Source of the DNA: Diaporthe sp. PMI_573
Lineage: Eukaryota; Ascomycota; Sordariomycetes; Diaporthales; Diaporthaceae
Length of the DNA: 64,000 nucleotides
Direction: 5' to 3'
Assembly (NCBI GenBank): GCA_021399435.1
Contig: JAJTUP010000002.1
Coordinates: 3,596,001-3,660,000 of the forward strand
The notes below the pieces were generated by a model. It was not told the DNA's origin and did no database searches. It saw only the letters and a program-made list of their open reading frames with translations. Shown in pieces: positions 37,461 to 47,802 of this stretch (position 1 is its first letter; every line of letters begins with the position of its first letter). The position numbers were made by a program, and so were the translations under genes.

Positions 37461-38490
37461 ATGGTTGGTGTTGGCGGTTACCAGCAAATCAACAAGGCTT
37501 TCAATGTTTGCGCCTTTGAGAATTACCTCGACACCCAGCAAAAACGCTTGCCTCGTCTGAAAGATGTCGAGCAAATCAGCCCCCGAGTGATTCGGATTCT
37601 TGGACAGAATCCCGGAAAGGTAAAGTTGAGCGGACCAGGACATCTTAGACCTTGGTGTTTTGACGAAGACAGCAACTAATCAATTCTTCGCGCAGTTCAC
37701 CCTCCAAGGGACAAACACATACATCATCGGCACCGGTTCCTCAAGACTGCTCATTGACACGGCACAGGGAATACCAGAATGGGCTGACCTTATCGCTGAT
37801 ACACTGAGAGAGCTCGGTATCACCCTATCCCATGTCCTCCTCACACACTGGCACGGCGACCATACCGGCGGAGTGCCCGACCTACTACGCCTCTACCCCC
37901 ACCTTTCGAAAGCCATCCACAAAAATAGCCCGGCCCGAGACCAGCTCGCCATCCTCGATGGCCAGCTATTCAAAGTCGAGGGCGCCACCATCCGAGCCTT
38001 CCACAGCCCAGGTCACTCGCATGATCACATGTGCTTCATCCTCGAGGAGGAGAACGCCATGTTTACCGGCGACAACATCCTCGGTCACGGTACCAGTGCG
38101 GTGGAGAACCTCGGGCTGCTCATGACGACGTGGCGTAATATGCTCACGCAGGAGTGCAAACTGGGGTACCCTGCACACGGGGCTGTGGTGCCCAACTTGC
38201 CTCTCAAGATCAAAGGGGAACTCGCCGGCAAGACGAGACGGGAGAGGCAGGTGTTGGAGACACTCCGTTTCCTACTGAAGGATGGCGGCGGCAGAGGTAG
38301 GCGGACCACCATCACCGTCAAGCAGCTCGTCATCATGATGCACGGCGAAGCGGTGAATGAGGAGGTGAGGATAATGGCTTTGGAGCCTTTTATGGAAGAG
38401 GTTTTGCGGAAGTTGGCGGAGGATGGTCAGGTGGGTTTCGAGATGCGCGGTGGGGAGAAGAAATGGTTTGGGCTGCTGAATGAGGGTTAA
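37461..38490 (+). CDS. Metallo-beta-lactamase-type thioesterase (atrochrysone carboxyl ACP thioesterase family)
   Basis: Two exons, 37461-37619 and 37696-38490, give 317 residues, the family norm. The ATG at 37461 starts MVGVGGYQQINKAF, as in known members, then QISPRVIRILGQNPGK joins across the intron to FTLQGTNTYIIGTG. The metal-binding motif HWHGDH is at residues 104-109; a second ligand block is SPGHSHDHMCF and then FTGDNILGHG. In emodin, monodictyphenone and related pathways this stand-alone enzyme releases the polyketide from the ACP of a PKS lacking its own thioesterase. It is divergently transcribed from such a PKS here, so the pairing is direct. No targeting signal is seen; it is expected in the cytosol. 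It is the strongest single predictor of an atrochrysone-type product. Confidence 0.93.
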
Positions 38491-39290
38491 ATCATGACAG
38501 CAACCATTGATCTCCTGAGGAAATCAATTCTCAGTTTCTTTTCTACTTTTTGTTCGTTTTGTTTTTTGGTAGCAAAGATCAAGTAGCTTATAGAATCCCA
38601 TTCACCAATAGCTTCAAGCCGCTAATCGCGCTTTGTCGTTATATCCCTCCATCCTATTTTGCTTCCTTACCTACCTGGTGGCCTTATTCCTGTATGCCTG
38701 ACTTGATCCATAAGATTCGCCAGACGATGTCCATCCACTACTCAAATCTAATAAGATGATCGTTGCTGGAATTAGAATACAGCATCGTATAATGACTGGC
38801 CTTTGCAGTGACTCGGGGATCAAAGACTTCGGGTTCATTTACACCAGTGCAATGTACTGGGTAAAAGCCAACCCTTCCTTTACATATATACGAGCCAAAC
38901 ATCTTGCAATATCTATTACACCACAATAAATTTCAAGTCCTCGGGGCGTTTGAAGTAGTGTCTTCTGCCTGTTGAAGTGATTATGGGCTGATATCCAGGT
39001 AAAATTTGAACAATCTTCACACTACCTACAAAACTTGAGTGAACTGCTGGTTCTGCTCACGACTATCTACTTTGATTATTGTAAATACAAACCCAATCAT
39101 AGCTGCACAACCCACATCGTACTTTTTCAGATTCTATTGTGTAAATCATTGGATTAATGTCGCGAACGACGGCAAGTTCTTCCCGGGTCACTCCAGGGAA
39201 ACATTCTATTTACGCATAGTCTCTACTTGACCGTGATAATCTTGGAATAGCCCGCTCTGACTGTTACGAAGCCACAAATATTTTTACAAT
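38491..39290. other. Convergent intergenic region
   Basis: Shared 3' flank of the thioesterase (plus) and the SDR (minus). T-rich tracts near 38,530-38,570 are the only notable feature. No gene is seen. Confidence 0.5.
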
Positions 39291-40203
39291 TTAAGCTCCG
39301 CCGTCAACACCAATAACCTTGCCATTGACCCATTCACCCTCTTTGCTGGCCAGGAACACGGCGGTGTGGGCCACGTCCAGAGGATAACCGTTCCGATGGA
39401 GAGGTGATGCATGGGCGGCCATCTTGATTTGATGTTAGCTATGTACTGCATTGCAAATTTCAGGCTTGATCACTTACTTCCTGGAGCTGCTCTGCCGAGT
39501 ATTTCTCTCCACCGGGGATGTAGTGCTGAGCAACATCATGGAACATATCAGTCACAGTACCTCCAGGGGCAACGGCGTTGACTGTGATCTTCTTTTTGCC
39601 ACAGTCGATGGCTAGGACCTTGACGAAAGACTCGATAGCCCCCTTGGAACCCGAGTAGACCGAGTGGCGGGGAACGGCGAATGAACGTGCCGTGTTGGAG
39701 CTCATGAGGATGATGCGTCCGCCCTCGTTCAGGTTCTTGTAGGCCTCTCGGGCTACAAAGAACTGACCACGGGTGTTGATAGTGAAGACGCGATCAAACT
39801 CTTCCTGTACGGTTGTTAGCCATATGTTCGAGAATCACCCTCAAAGAACACCCCCACTCACCTCGGTTACCTCCTCGAGGTGACCAAACGACACCACACC
39901 GGCGTTGGAGCAGACGATATCCAAGCGGCCCCAGACCTTGACCGCTTCTTCGAACAGCCTCACGGTCTGGGACACCTGACTGACATCCGCCTGGAGAGCC
40001 ACGGCCTCGGTGCCCAGCTTCTTGATCTCCTCAACGAGCTTCAGTGCCGGGGCCTCGGACTTTGCGTAGTTGACGATGACTTTTGCGCCCGCGCGCCCGA
40101 GCTCTGTCGCTATGGCTGCGCCGATACCGCGGCCAGAACCCGTCACGAGGGCGACCTTGCCATCGAGGCGGAAGGGGATGTGAGGAGCGGCCGTGGAACC
40201 CAT
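39291..40203 (-). CDS. Short-chain dehydrogenase/reductase, naphthol/versicolorin reductase-like
   Basis: Three exons, 40203-39862, 39804-39478 and 39422-39291, give 266 residues. The NADPH site is TGSGRGIG (residues 21-28) with NAGV, and the catalytic set is Ser about 150, Tyr 164 and Lys 168 (YSGSK). The C-terminus ends KVIGVDGGA, as in 1,3,8-trihydroxynaphthalene reductases and versicolorin/emodin reductases (Ver-1, MdpC). These enzymes reduce a phenolic ring of a polyketide hydroquinone, which sets up dehydration. It is divergent from the scytalone-dehydratase-like gene and shares a 572-bp promoter with an AflR-type site, so the two probably act in sequence to remove one hydroxyl. All introns are short and in phase 0. 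Confidence 0.9.
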
Positions 40204-40492
40204 TACAAAATTCTTGGTTTAGGATAAAGATGAAGTGACTCGATGGAGATAGTGTCTGGCCTTGAACTATCTACCAGGGCAGTCTTGTGCAGCATATTAT
40301 ATGATGATTCTATTTACATCTTCAAAAGTCTTGGAAGCGAACCGGAAGACTCAATCCGGACTTTCGAACTTTTCATCTATCCGCATCTGTCCGTATCGGC
40401 CCGCGTGCAGTCACTACCTGCATTTCGGCTGAGACGCGAGGGCCTTCTGTAAGTGTACATGCTACACACGAGCTTACAAGGCATATTCAGGG

Positions 40493-40503
40493 TCGGTGTC
40501 CGA
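40493..40503. promoter_or_regulatory. AflR-type binding site TCGGTGTCCGA
   Basis: An 11-mer fitting the AflR consensus TCG(S)(W)NN(S)CGR at all defined positions. It lies almost midway in the divergent promoter of the SDR (290 bp upstream) and the dehydratase (273 bp upstream). The identical 11-mer recurs upstream of the NmrA-like gene. Binding is inferred, not shown. Confidence 0.65.
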
Positions 40504-40775
40504 GGTACAGGGTACATAGATATGCCGACGTCTTTTATCGGGAAGGGTTTGTGTAAGCGGGCCCCAGATCGGGGAATGACACCAACCTCAAATAATCAAC
40601 GAATCAATCGGTTTTTCGGAGATCTGTGTCTTACATCCGATATTATTTTTGTTTTGTTTCTGTGCAATTGAGACATCAGACAGTTTCTGCTTCGTTCCGA
40701 GCAGCGCATATCACTGCTGCGCCATAGTGTTGACGACAGCCTCACCAATCGAAACCCTGACCTTTGCCAAGCACA

Positions 40776-41314
40776 ATGTCGCCGTCGCAACCAGCACCCG
40801 AAGACGTTCTCGCATGTCAAGCTGCCCTCTATGAATGGGCCGAGAGCTTCGACACCAAGGTACGCATGAGAGTGCTTCATTTGCAGTGAGGCGGCAGCTG
40901 ATACATCCACGGCAGGACTGGGACCGTTTGCGCGCGAATCTCGCGCCAAAGCTACGGGTAGACTACCGCCACATCATGGGCAAAATTTGGGAAGAGATGC
41001 CCGCCGAGGACTTCATCCCGCTCGCGTCGAACCCGCATTTCCTGGGCAATCCGCTGCTGAAGACGCAGCATTTCATCGGCGTGTCCCGCTGGGAGAAGAC
41101 GTCGGATGACCGCATCACCGGTCTCCACCAGGTGCGAGTGGCGCACCAGCGGTACGTGGATGCCGAGTTGAAAGAGGTTTCTGTGAAGGGCCATGCGCAC
41201 GGGGGAGCAACGACGTGGTATCAGAAGGTGGACGGCGTGTGGAAATTCGCTGGTTTGTGTCCGGACATCAGATGGTCCGAGTACAATTATGACGAGGTTT
41301 TCAAGCATGAGTAG
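40776..41314 (+). CDS. Scytalone-dehydratase-like protein (SnoaL/NTF2 fold)
   Basis: Two exons, 40776-40859 and 40916-41314, give 160 residues. The protein follows the scytalone dehydratase template closely: [50 protein letters not shown] and [15 protein letters not shown]. Active-site Asp (in KDWDRL), Tyr (DYRH) and both His (His80 in TQHFIG, His105 in VAHQRY) are kept. The two residues that hold the substrate in the Magnaporthe enzyme, Ser129 and Asn131 (in HSAN), appear here as Gly124 and Ala126 (HGGA). That points to a different substrate, consistent with anthraquinone-type dehydratases such as MdpB, where a reduced emodin-type ring loses water. Alternative: a true melanin enzyme, less likely given the neighbours. 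It shares a promoter with the SDR. Confidence 0.9.
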
Positions 41315-41579
41315 ATCGAATGTCAGATAGAGATACATCCATAAAGTCTTGCTTGGATGGTTGATAATGAGTTTTCTCACTCTTCTGGAAAATGGAATAA
41401 CGTGATCATAATTCTTCTTTTTTCTTTTTCTTTTTTTTTAAGGATACGACAACATGCAGTCAAACTCAAATCATGTGGGATAGTGATTCGTGCCGTGGCA
41501 TCAAGTACCAAGTAGTAAATTTTGTGACCTCTAACTTCATGACATTAATATCAACCACCCAGCCCCCAACAAATTCCAA

Positions 41580-42365
41580 CTAAGCCGGCCCCGTCGACGG
41601 CAAGTAGTTATGAAGCCAGGGGAAAAAGTGCCTCAACAAGCCCATAATAATACACATTGGCGTTCCCGGAGGAAACTTGGCGCCCCCATTAGCATTGACG
41701 ACGCTAACGTTCTGCATGTCGTACTCTCCGTCAGGCTGATCAGCAGCCTCGATCATAGCGGCCGCCAGGTCGAGGTACGAGATGAACGACTCTTGCCTGT
41801 CGAGGCTCAGCTTGTGACCGCGTTGCACGTCGATCGAGAGCCCGCCGGGCTTGATGAAGATGGTCGTCAGCCAGTCCTCCTCGGCGCGTAGCATGCGCTC
41901 CGCAGCCTTCAGATCGTCATATACGTGCGACGCCGCCGCCTTCATGATGGGCTTGAACCAGCCAGGCATGTCACGGTTGAGTTTCTCGTCAATGGTGGCG
42001 GACGACAGTAACAGGATCTTGGGCAGGCGCGCATCTGGGGACTCCTGCCGCAGCTTCTTCAGTGAGCGGATGATGGTTGACACCGAGTCCTGCGACATCT
42101 GGCAGCCGGGAACGTTGTCGTTAGTCGTGATGACCAGGAAGACGGCCTTGCAGCCACGGAGGCAGTTGACAAAGAGGTCCACATCGTGTATGCTGCCCTC
42201 AAAGACAGAGACGCGCTTGTTATCCACGATAATTGGGAGTTGATTTGCAAGCTTGGTTTTGTTGCGACAGTAGGCGTGGACCTTGGCGTTGGGCTGTTGA
42301 AGGATGAGGTCGATGAGAGACCTGCCGGTGTTGCCCGTCGCACCGAGAACAGCGTATGTCGCCAT
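41580..42365 (-). CDS. NmrA-like NAD(P)-dependent oxidoreductase (MdpK/AvfA-type)
   Basis: A single exon of 261 residues. The N-terminus [16 protein letters not shown] carries the GxxGxxG nucleotide-binding loop of atypical SDRs, followed by [11 protein letters not shown] (the NADP-phosphate-binding side) and VFLVITTND. Later blocks include [15 protein letters not shown] and FIKPGGL. Relatives in aromatic polyketide clusters (MdpK, AvfA/StcO) act on anthraquinone or xanthone intermediates, though their exact chemistry is often unproven. The gene is convergent with the dehydratase gene (265 bp apart). Upstream, at 42557-42567, lies an exact AflR-type site. The lack of a canonical YxxxK pair is usual in this subfamily. 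It may act as reductase or oxidase; sequence does not decide. Confidence 0.85.
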   Translation of the reverse strand: MATYAVLGATGNTGRSLIDLILQQPNAKVHAYCRNKTKLANQLPIIVDNKRVSVFEGSIHDVDLFVNCLRGCKAVFLVITTNDNVPGCQMSQDSVSTIIRSLKKLRQESPDARLPKILLLSSATIDEKLNRDMPGWFKPIMKAAASHVYDDLKAAERMLRAEEDWLTTIFIKPGGLSIDVQRGHKLSLDRQESFISYLDLAAAMIEAADQPDGEYDMQNVSVVNANGGAKFPPGTPMCIIMGLLRHFFPWLHNYLPSTGPA

Positions 42366-43354
42366 TTCTTCTTAAGAGGAGGAGTGAGCTGGGTCGATAA
42401 GTTTGCTCAATACTTTGACTGTGATCCAGATTGTTCATCATTTAAGCTCTTTGAATTTCTGGTAAAGAAAATATGTAGTTTATTTGAGTAAGCGTACCGT
42501 GGGCCAATTAGCCGGGAATCGGATGAAATCCTTACACCGAAGCAATGTTCCACATGTCGGTGTCCGATAGTAGCAGCAACAGCCATAGTGCGCTTCTCAA
42601 CTTTGCCAAAGCATTAGTGCTGACTTATGCTTTCCGATTTGCTAAGTATTGTAAAGTGGGACTTGGGTCGGTGGTGCTTCAGGAGGGTTTGCTTACCTGA
42701 TCCTCCGAGTTTGATTTAGGAGTCTTTTCAGCAAACGACTGCAGCTCGTGCACACCGACCTCGTGAACTGCCTATGTCACGAGAGTTACGACGATTGAAC
42801 TCGATCAATTAGTATTTCACAAGCAATATATATCGTGATTCCGCGCTATCCGTGCGATTGGGACCCTAGCTAGGTAGTTTAAAAAAAACTTGGAGCAGTC
42901 ATGTCTTGTTCGAGGTATTCGTCATTGCTACTGTGGTTATAGTGCCAGTAGGGGTCAGTATGTAGATTCACTTACACAATGGTTCTGGGCAAACGCGCCT
43001 CACGCGCGTTTGCTACCTACCTATATAAGGCTGCGTCGCCCACCGCAATCAGCGACTCCGCGACGTAGCCAGCAGCAACGAACCAACAAAGAATCACGAA
43101 TGAAGATTACTGCCCCTACTTATTATTACTTGTCGTAGACGTCTACGAAACCGTACCAACAGCTACAATATCCTTCCCCGATTCGCCATCTCGAGTTGGT
43201 GACTGCTAGCCGTCTCAACGCTCATATTACCACAGTTTTGAAATATTTGAACTGATTTCGCAACTCATATTGTGCACTGCTATGGAGAGGACCGAGTCAT
43301 TCCGCACCGTTGATACCTAGGTATATCACAGGAAATTCGAGCATTATGTATGGT
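42366..43354. other. Promoter of the NmrA-like gene and an orphan TATA-like sequence
   Basis: The left part is the promoter of the NmrA-like gene. Further right, CTATATAAGGC at about 43,020-43,030 is followed by an AAC/CAA-rich leader and an ATG at 43,100 opening only 12 codons. This may be a leftover promoter of a lost gene. A palindromic ATACCTAGGTAT core lies near 43,312. No gene is supported. Confidence 0.4.
42557..42567. promoter_or_regulatory. AflR-type binding site TCGGTGTCCGA
   Basis: Identical to the site at 40493-40503 and a full match to TCG(S)(W)NN(S)CGR. It lies 192 bp upstream of the NmrA-like gene start. The repetition of the whole 11-mer, including its free positions, is unlikely by chance within a 2-kb stretch. 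Confidence 0.65.
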
Positions 43355-43450
43355 GCGAGAAAGGAATAGAGTGTAAATAAGATCCTTGAATTAATCCTGA
43401 TTTCAAAGCGTCTTCGTATTATCAGTTTCCATGCTAGTGCTAGGTGCTAG
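43355..43450. repeat. Direct repeat, copy 1, 3' flank of the FAD oxidoreductase gene
   Basis: About 96 bp resembling copy 2 at 47,697-47,792. Shared blocks include CGAGAAA-GAAT-GAGTG, AAATAAG, TTAAT, TTTTCAT/TTTCCAT and GCTAGGYGCTAG. Each copy lies 10-25 bp beyond the stop codon of a minus-strand cluster gene, so it may hold a shared 3' end or poly(A) region. Confidence 0.7.
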
Positions 43451-43474
43451 AATATATAGTACCTTAGCCCTTTA

Positions 43475-44896
43475 CTACGGTGAGCTACTAAGACTTTTAT
43501 AAATTGTAGGTATGATCTCCTGCTCGGTGAAATCCCAAATCGTACTCGAACTACCCGAGCTCCAGCTTGCTCCAGTCCAAAATGTATCTGTCTTGCCCTG
43601 TAGAGCGGTGAATTTCTTATAGAAGCCGTCCTTGATGTCGTTGATCGGAACCGTAAGTAGAGACGGAGAGTGGTTGTTCCAGGCCGTAATCGTCGTATTT
43701 AGATGTGGCAGAGGTAATTTCAGCGTGTTGCGAATAGCAGCAACGGTTTGGAAGATATCTGAGATAAAGTACTCGTCCGACACAAAGTTGGGCGTGGAAT
43801 ATTGTGCCGAGTAAAGACCGGAGATTTCGGACGTAAAGTAGTACGCTCCCGGAAGAGCGGGGACGTGAAAGAGGGCCTTGGCGTTGTAGTTGTAGATAGA
43901 GACGTTTTCGGGGAACCCGGTGTTGGCCAGGACGGCATTCCAGTAGTAGCTGTTGTTGAAGCCCGAGAAGAGGCTGGACTCTTCAGCGGTGAGGCTGAGG
44001 AACGGACTGAGGAGGGGAACTTTGGGTGGAATTGTAATAATGAGCTTCTTCGCGTGGAGAGTCGTCACACCTTGAGGTGTCTTGGCGGTTAGGCTCACGC
44101 CCGAGGGGCTGCGGGTGATACTGGTGATGTTGGCGCAGACGATGGCGTTGGCGCCGAGTTTGTCCTGAGCGGCATCCCAGAGTGCCTGCATGTTGTGGTT
44201 GGCCTCGGTAACCTTTAGGTTGTCCTCGCGGGCGGCGAGTTGCATGGGGTTGAAAAGCTTCATGATGTACAGCGTGGGCTGGGCGAGGGAGTTGCCTACG
44301 CCCTGGAACTGCAGGAAGGCGTCATAGGCCAGCGCGCCGAGGTCATACTTCTTCAAGAAGTCGCCCCAGGGCATGAGGAGGTCGTCCGGGACGGGATCGG
44401 GCAAATGGTAGCCGCGGAAGAAGCTGTCGGGATACTGCGCCAGAATCGTCTTGTACTTAGCCAACGCGGCAGCCGAGTCGGCCGGGGTGACGATCGGCCA
44501 GGCTGGGCCCTCGACGTTGTTGCGGAAGTCGATGGCCTTGGCCCCGCCGCGCGAGACGAGCGGGGCGAGGGGGATATCGAGGCTGGCGAAGAAGCTGCGG
44601 ACGGTGGACGTATTGACGAGGATCTGGGTGCCGTAGTCGAAAGTGCCGCCGGTCGCTGGGTCGTGGTAGGTGTTAGTGTTCCCGCCCAGCCTGCACTCCT
44701 TCTCGACCAGCGCCATGCGTAAACCAAGCTCCTGCAGGCGCACTGCTGCGTAGGTGCCACTCGAGCCACCGCCGACGACGAGCACATCGTGGACAGTTGA
44801 GTTGAGCGCCGAGATTAGAGCGGGCACCGCGGCCCAGAGGGCCAGTCGCCGTAGACGGCCCATGGTGAAGAGAGGACTGGGGAGAAAATGAAACAT
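43475..44896 (-). CDS. Secreted FAD-dependent oxidoreductase (amine-oxidase-like; beta-cyclopiazonate-dehydrogenase-related)
   Basis: A single exon of 473 residues from ATG 44896; a second ATG at 44863 (MGRLRRLALWAAVPALISAL) gives an equally good signal peptide. The Rossmann motif is VLVVGGGSSGTYAA (glycines about 42-47), then LVEKECRLGGNTNTY, the RxGG-type FAD contact of flavin amine oxidases. The C-terminal block FWTGASW is the usual FAD-closing motif. Several N-glycosylation sites and no C-terminal anchor suggest a secretory or extracellular enzyme. The closest recognised pattern is the NAD_binding_8/amine-oxidase group that includes beta-cyclopiazonate dehydrogenase, which forms C-C bonds oxidatively. 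In this cluster it could oxidise or couple the aromatic product together with the laccase; this is inference. The upstream open frame to 45154 is ATG-initiated too but adds no recognised sequence. Confidence 0.82.
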   Translation of the reverse strand: MFHFLPSPLFTMGRLRRLALWAAVPALISALNSTVHDVLVVGGGSSGTYAAVRLQELGLRMALVEKECRLGGNTNTYHDPATGGTFDYGTQILVNTSTVRSFFASLDIPLAPLVSRGGAKAIDFRNNVEGPAWPIVTPADSAAALAKYKTILAQYPDSFFRGYHLPDPVPDDLLMPWGDFLKKYDLGALAYDAFLQFQGVGNSLAQPTLYIMKLFNPMQLAAREDNLKVTEANHNMQALWDAAQDKLGANAIVCANITSITRSPSGVSLTAKTPQGVTTLHAKKLIITIPPKVPLLSPFLSLTAEESSLFSGFNNSYYWNAVLANTGFPENVSIYNYNAKALFHVPALPGAYYFTSEISGLYSAQYSTPNFVSDEYFISDIFQTVAAIRNTLKLPLPHLNTTITAWNNHSPSLLTVPINDIKDGFYKKFTALQGKTDTFWTGASWSSGSSSTIWDFTEQEIIPTIYKSLSSSP

Positions 44897-45849
44897 GGTC
44901 GCAAGGGAATGGAGGGGGTGGAATGGCACTAGATGACAACTCTCGCCTTGGAGGGGGCGCGGGCCGCGGGGCGCGCGGTTCCGCTTAGCAAAGCTGGACG
45001 TGGCACTGTCTACGGTGACACAAACTACTAATGACCGATATATGTCTGAATAATTACGATGGAAAACCCCGTTTATTAGTTGCAGCGCCAGTGCTCGCCT
45101 GGCCGGGAATAAAAATGAAGTGCTCGCTAAGATGTGGTACAAAATAACCTTCATGCCAAGCCCGCTTGTTAAACTTTAAGAAGTTATCGCCAGCATCTGA
45201 GGTCGTCACCACATTCTAAATCCAGCGTAATCACGTACACCATTATGGGGCAAATACGGAGGAAAGCGTGGGGTAGCCCATGCCCATCCATGTCATCACG
45301 GACATGATCGTCTAGGTCTTGACTAGCCGCACACACATCTTCATCTCCTCGCGTGGTGAGGATGTCATTCGTTGCCCTCCTGATGCCACAGAGCCCCATT
45401 TCCAGCTCATCAGCGTGCTTACTCGAATGCTGTTAGGAGCTAACTTGAGACAATTTAAGTTTCTCTGCCTAAGAATACACGAAACCCTCCAGGTCAGGCA
45501 AGTGTGCCTCCATACAATCCATGCGTGAATATAGCTAGCCGAAGCCCCGGTCTATACACTCTACTATCTTGGTGCTGAGACTCTGCACATCCAAGGGCAC
45601 ACATTTGTATGAGCTTTGAATTCCTGGCCCAGGCTCCAAGCAACAGAACACAATACAATGTGACCCCTATATTGCGCAATACATTGTCTTTAAATTGTCT
45701 TTGTTGCCAATCTTTGCGGTGACACAGGCCGCATTCTCTTCTTAATATCATCACTAATTATGTCTACAACTTTATTAACATGTGTTATATTGCAAAGAGG
45801 GTACTGCTACTGTAATAAGCATATAGATATGAAGTTTTTAATGTATACA
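44897..45849. other. Intergenic region upstream of the FAD oxidoreductase
   Basis: Contains the promoter of the FAD oxidoreductase. No TCG-N5-CGR site was found. The right-hand part becomes AT-rich towards the hAT remnant. No gene is seen. Confidence 0.45.
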
Positions 45850-47650
45850 TATGATATATCCTTGATAGCGTTTACCTATCACTTGTGTAGATGAGCAATG
45901 TTGATGTTTTTTCTTTGCTAGCCTTACAAGGTGTATGATGCGTTATACTCATCTCCTCTAAATCATACTCCTCCAACACTGACTCAAGCCATAGATTTAT
46001 CTTCTCACCTCCTCTGCCTTTGCCTTGCAATAGAGAGGATTCGGTAGCAGTAAGTGGGCCTGTCTGATACGAAGGCCAGAGGACCTGGCACATGCTGACC
46101 ATTACAGCATCAAGCGATAACCTCTGCTGGGTCGTCATCCTCCCCGCTGACGAGAATAGCCTCTCGCACTCAGCACTCATGGGTCGAATGCTTAGGAAGT
46201 CGAGCGCCATCTGGGCCAAACGAGGGTATTAAAACGACGCTGGAACGAGTGGGCAAAGGGATCCTCGCGGTGAAAGTGGTCAGATATATCTGCGCACCAA
46301 CCCTCATAATCACCCCCCTAAATCCTCTCCGCTTGGGAAATCAGTTGGCATTTAAATTGGTGACGTTTCCTAGACTCCTTGTCGAATGGGTCAATAAACC
46401 TCCATTTTTTGCGCCACAGGTAGCTGATCTGGTGCATTGAACGTGGACTCGACTTCCTTAATAGGCTACTCCGTTTTCCATGCCTCTAGCGATCTCCTTG
46501 GGCCTCCGCAGCCAGTCAGCCCGGTCTGCCCACTTTTACTCGGAATATTCCCAATTATGGCCCGGATGCAGGGCAAGAGCTATATGCTATATAGGAGTCT
46601 CCTCCCGCAGTTGATAGTAGTGGTCCACCTTGGCCCACGCAGCGTTAACTCCGATATGAAGGAAATCCTTCTCGTCCAGTTCTCGAACCTCCCACTTTGC
46701 AGTCTCCAGTACCTGACTAATCCTCTCGATACCAAAGATAACGTTCGAGAATTTGCTGTACGCTACTTTGAAGCCCTCATGGCGAGTTATGGTCTGGCCG
46801 TTTCCTTTAATGGTCCTAGCAATATTCTCGAGCCTAGAAAACAGGTCATTAAATGTCTGGAGTATAACACACGATCTGTTCGTCTGCCATCATCGTTGAG
46901 GATCCGTGGCCAGATATCTCCCCTCTTGAGTCTACTACTCTTCGTAAGATTCTCCTGCTGCCATTCAGGTTTGTATTCAAGGAGGAGGATGGATAGAGAG
47001 GGGCGGAGGATTGAGGCACGCTGTATAATATATATCTGAGAGCCATCGCGTAGCGTTATCACGTATATAATTTAAGGGATTCTGGCCAGGGAGGGAGAGA
47101 TTGGCGTTGTATATTGCGGAGGAGGGAGGAGAGGCGGTAGCTTGATTGGATATCGAAAACGAGGTTATGCAATTCGCCCTATTTGATATCCGGAGAGGAT
47201 ATTACCAGATCAGATGACCTATTAGCCAACTGGACCTCTCTTGCGCCACATCTTGCACTCAAGGTCAGTTACAGCAACTCCACGAACTCATGGTCCCCCT
47301 TCCCATCTTCATATGGTGCAAATAGTAGAGCCTTGGCGGTGACATTAAGGATGTGGTAACGACCTCGTCAATTTGTGCCGCAGAACCCCAAGAGGTCTCC
47401 TAACTCTGCTATTGCAGTATAATTCTTGGTGGCAGTATCAAGGATGGCGTACCCTGTCTTATCAGTGATAGTTAATCTCTGTAAAATTGATACCCGTATG
47501 GCGTTGGGAAGCATCTGGTGTGCCTAGGATCAAGTTAACACGCTTCCCTTCGTCATCTCTGCAGAAGCAAGCAATATTGTACAAGGGGTTTCAGTTTCTG
47601 GCCGTGCAACCATCAAAAGAGATATGGATGAGACCTTAGCGGTTGTTCAT
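45850..47650 (-). mobile_element. Decayed hAT-family DNA transposon
   Basis: On the minus strand, 46,219-45,872 encodes the hAT C-terminal dimerisation domain: MALDFLSIRPMSAECERLFS then SAGRMTTQQRLSL. Further upstream, near 46,550-46,640, the strand reads AAWAKVDHYYQLREETPI and, after a stop, ALALHPGHNWEYSE, the typical hAT segment preceding that domain. Between them SFQRRFNTLVWPRW and the downstream piece lie in different frames. Stops and frameshifts make the transposase inactive. I could not define terminal inverted repeats or a target duplication, so the ends are approximate. The element separates the FAD oxidoreductase from the aldo-keto reductase inside the polyketide cluster. Confidence 0.75.
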
Positions 47651-47696
47651 ATAGGCGCCATTGGTTTGGGACAGAAAGTGGGGCTCTATATATAGG

Positions 47697-47792
47697 TCGA
47701 GAAAAGAATGGAGTGCAAATAAGCGTCTCAAGTTAATATTGATTGCAAATTATGGTAGTATCATCAATTTTCATACCGCTGCTAGGCGCTAG
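47697..47792. repeat. Direct repeat, copy 2, 3' flank of the aldo-keto reductase gene
   Basis: About 96 bp matching copy 1 at 43,355-43,450 in the same orientation, ending in GCTAGGCGCTAG. It begins at the edge of the hAT remnant and ends 10 bp from the stop of the aldo-keto reductase. Confidence 0.7.
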
Positions 47793-47802
47793 GTATCAAT
47801 TC

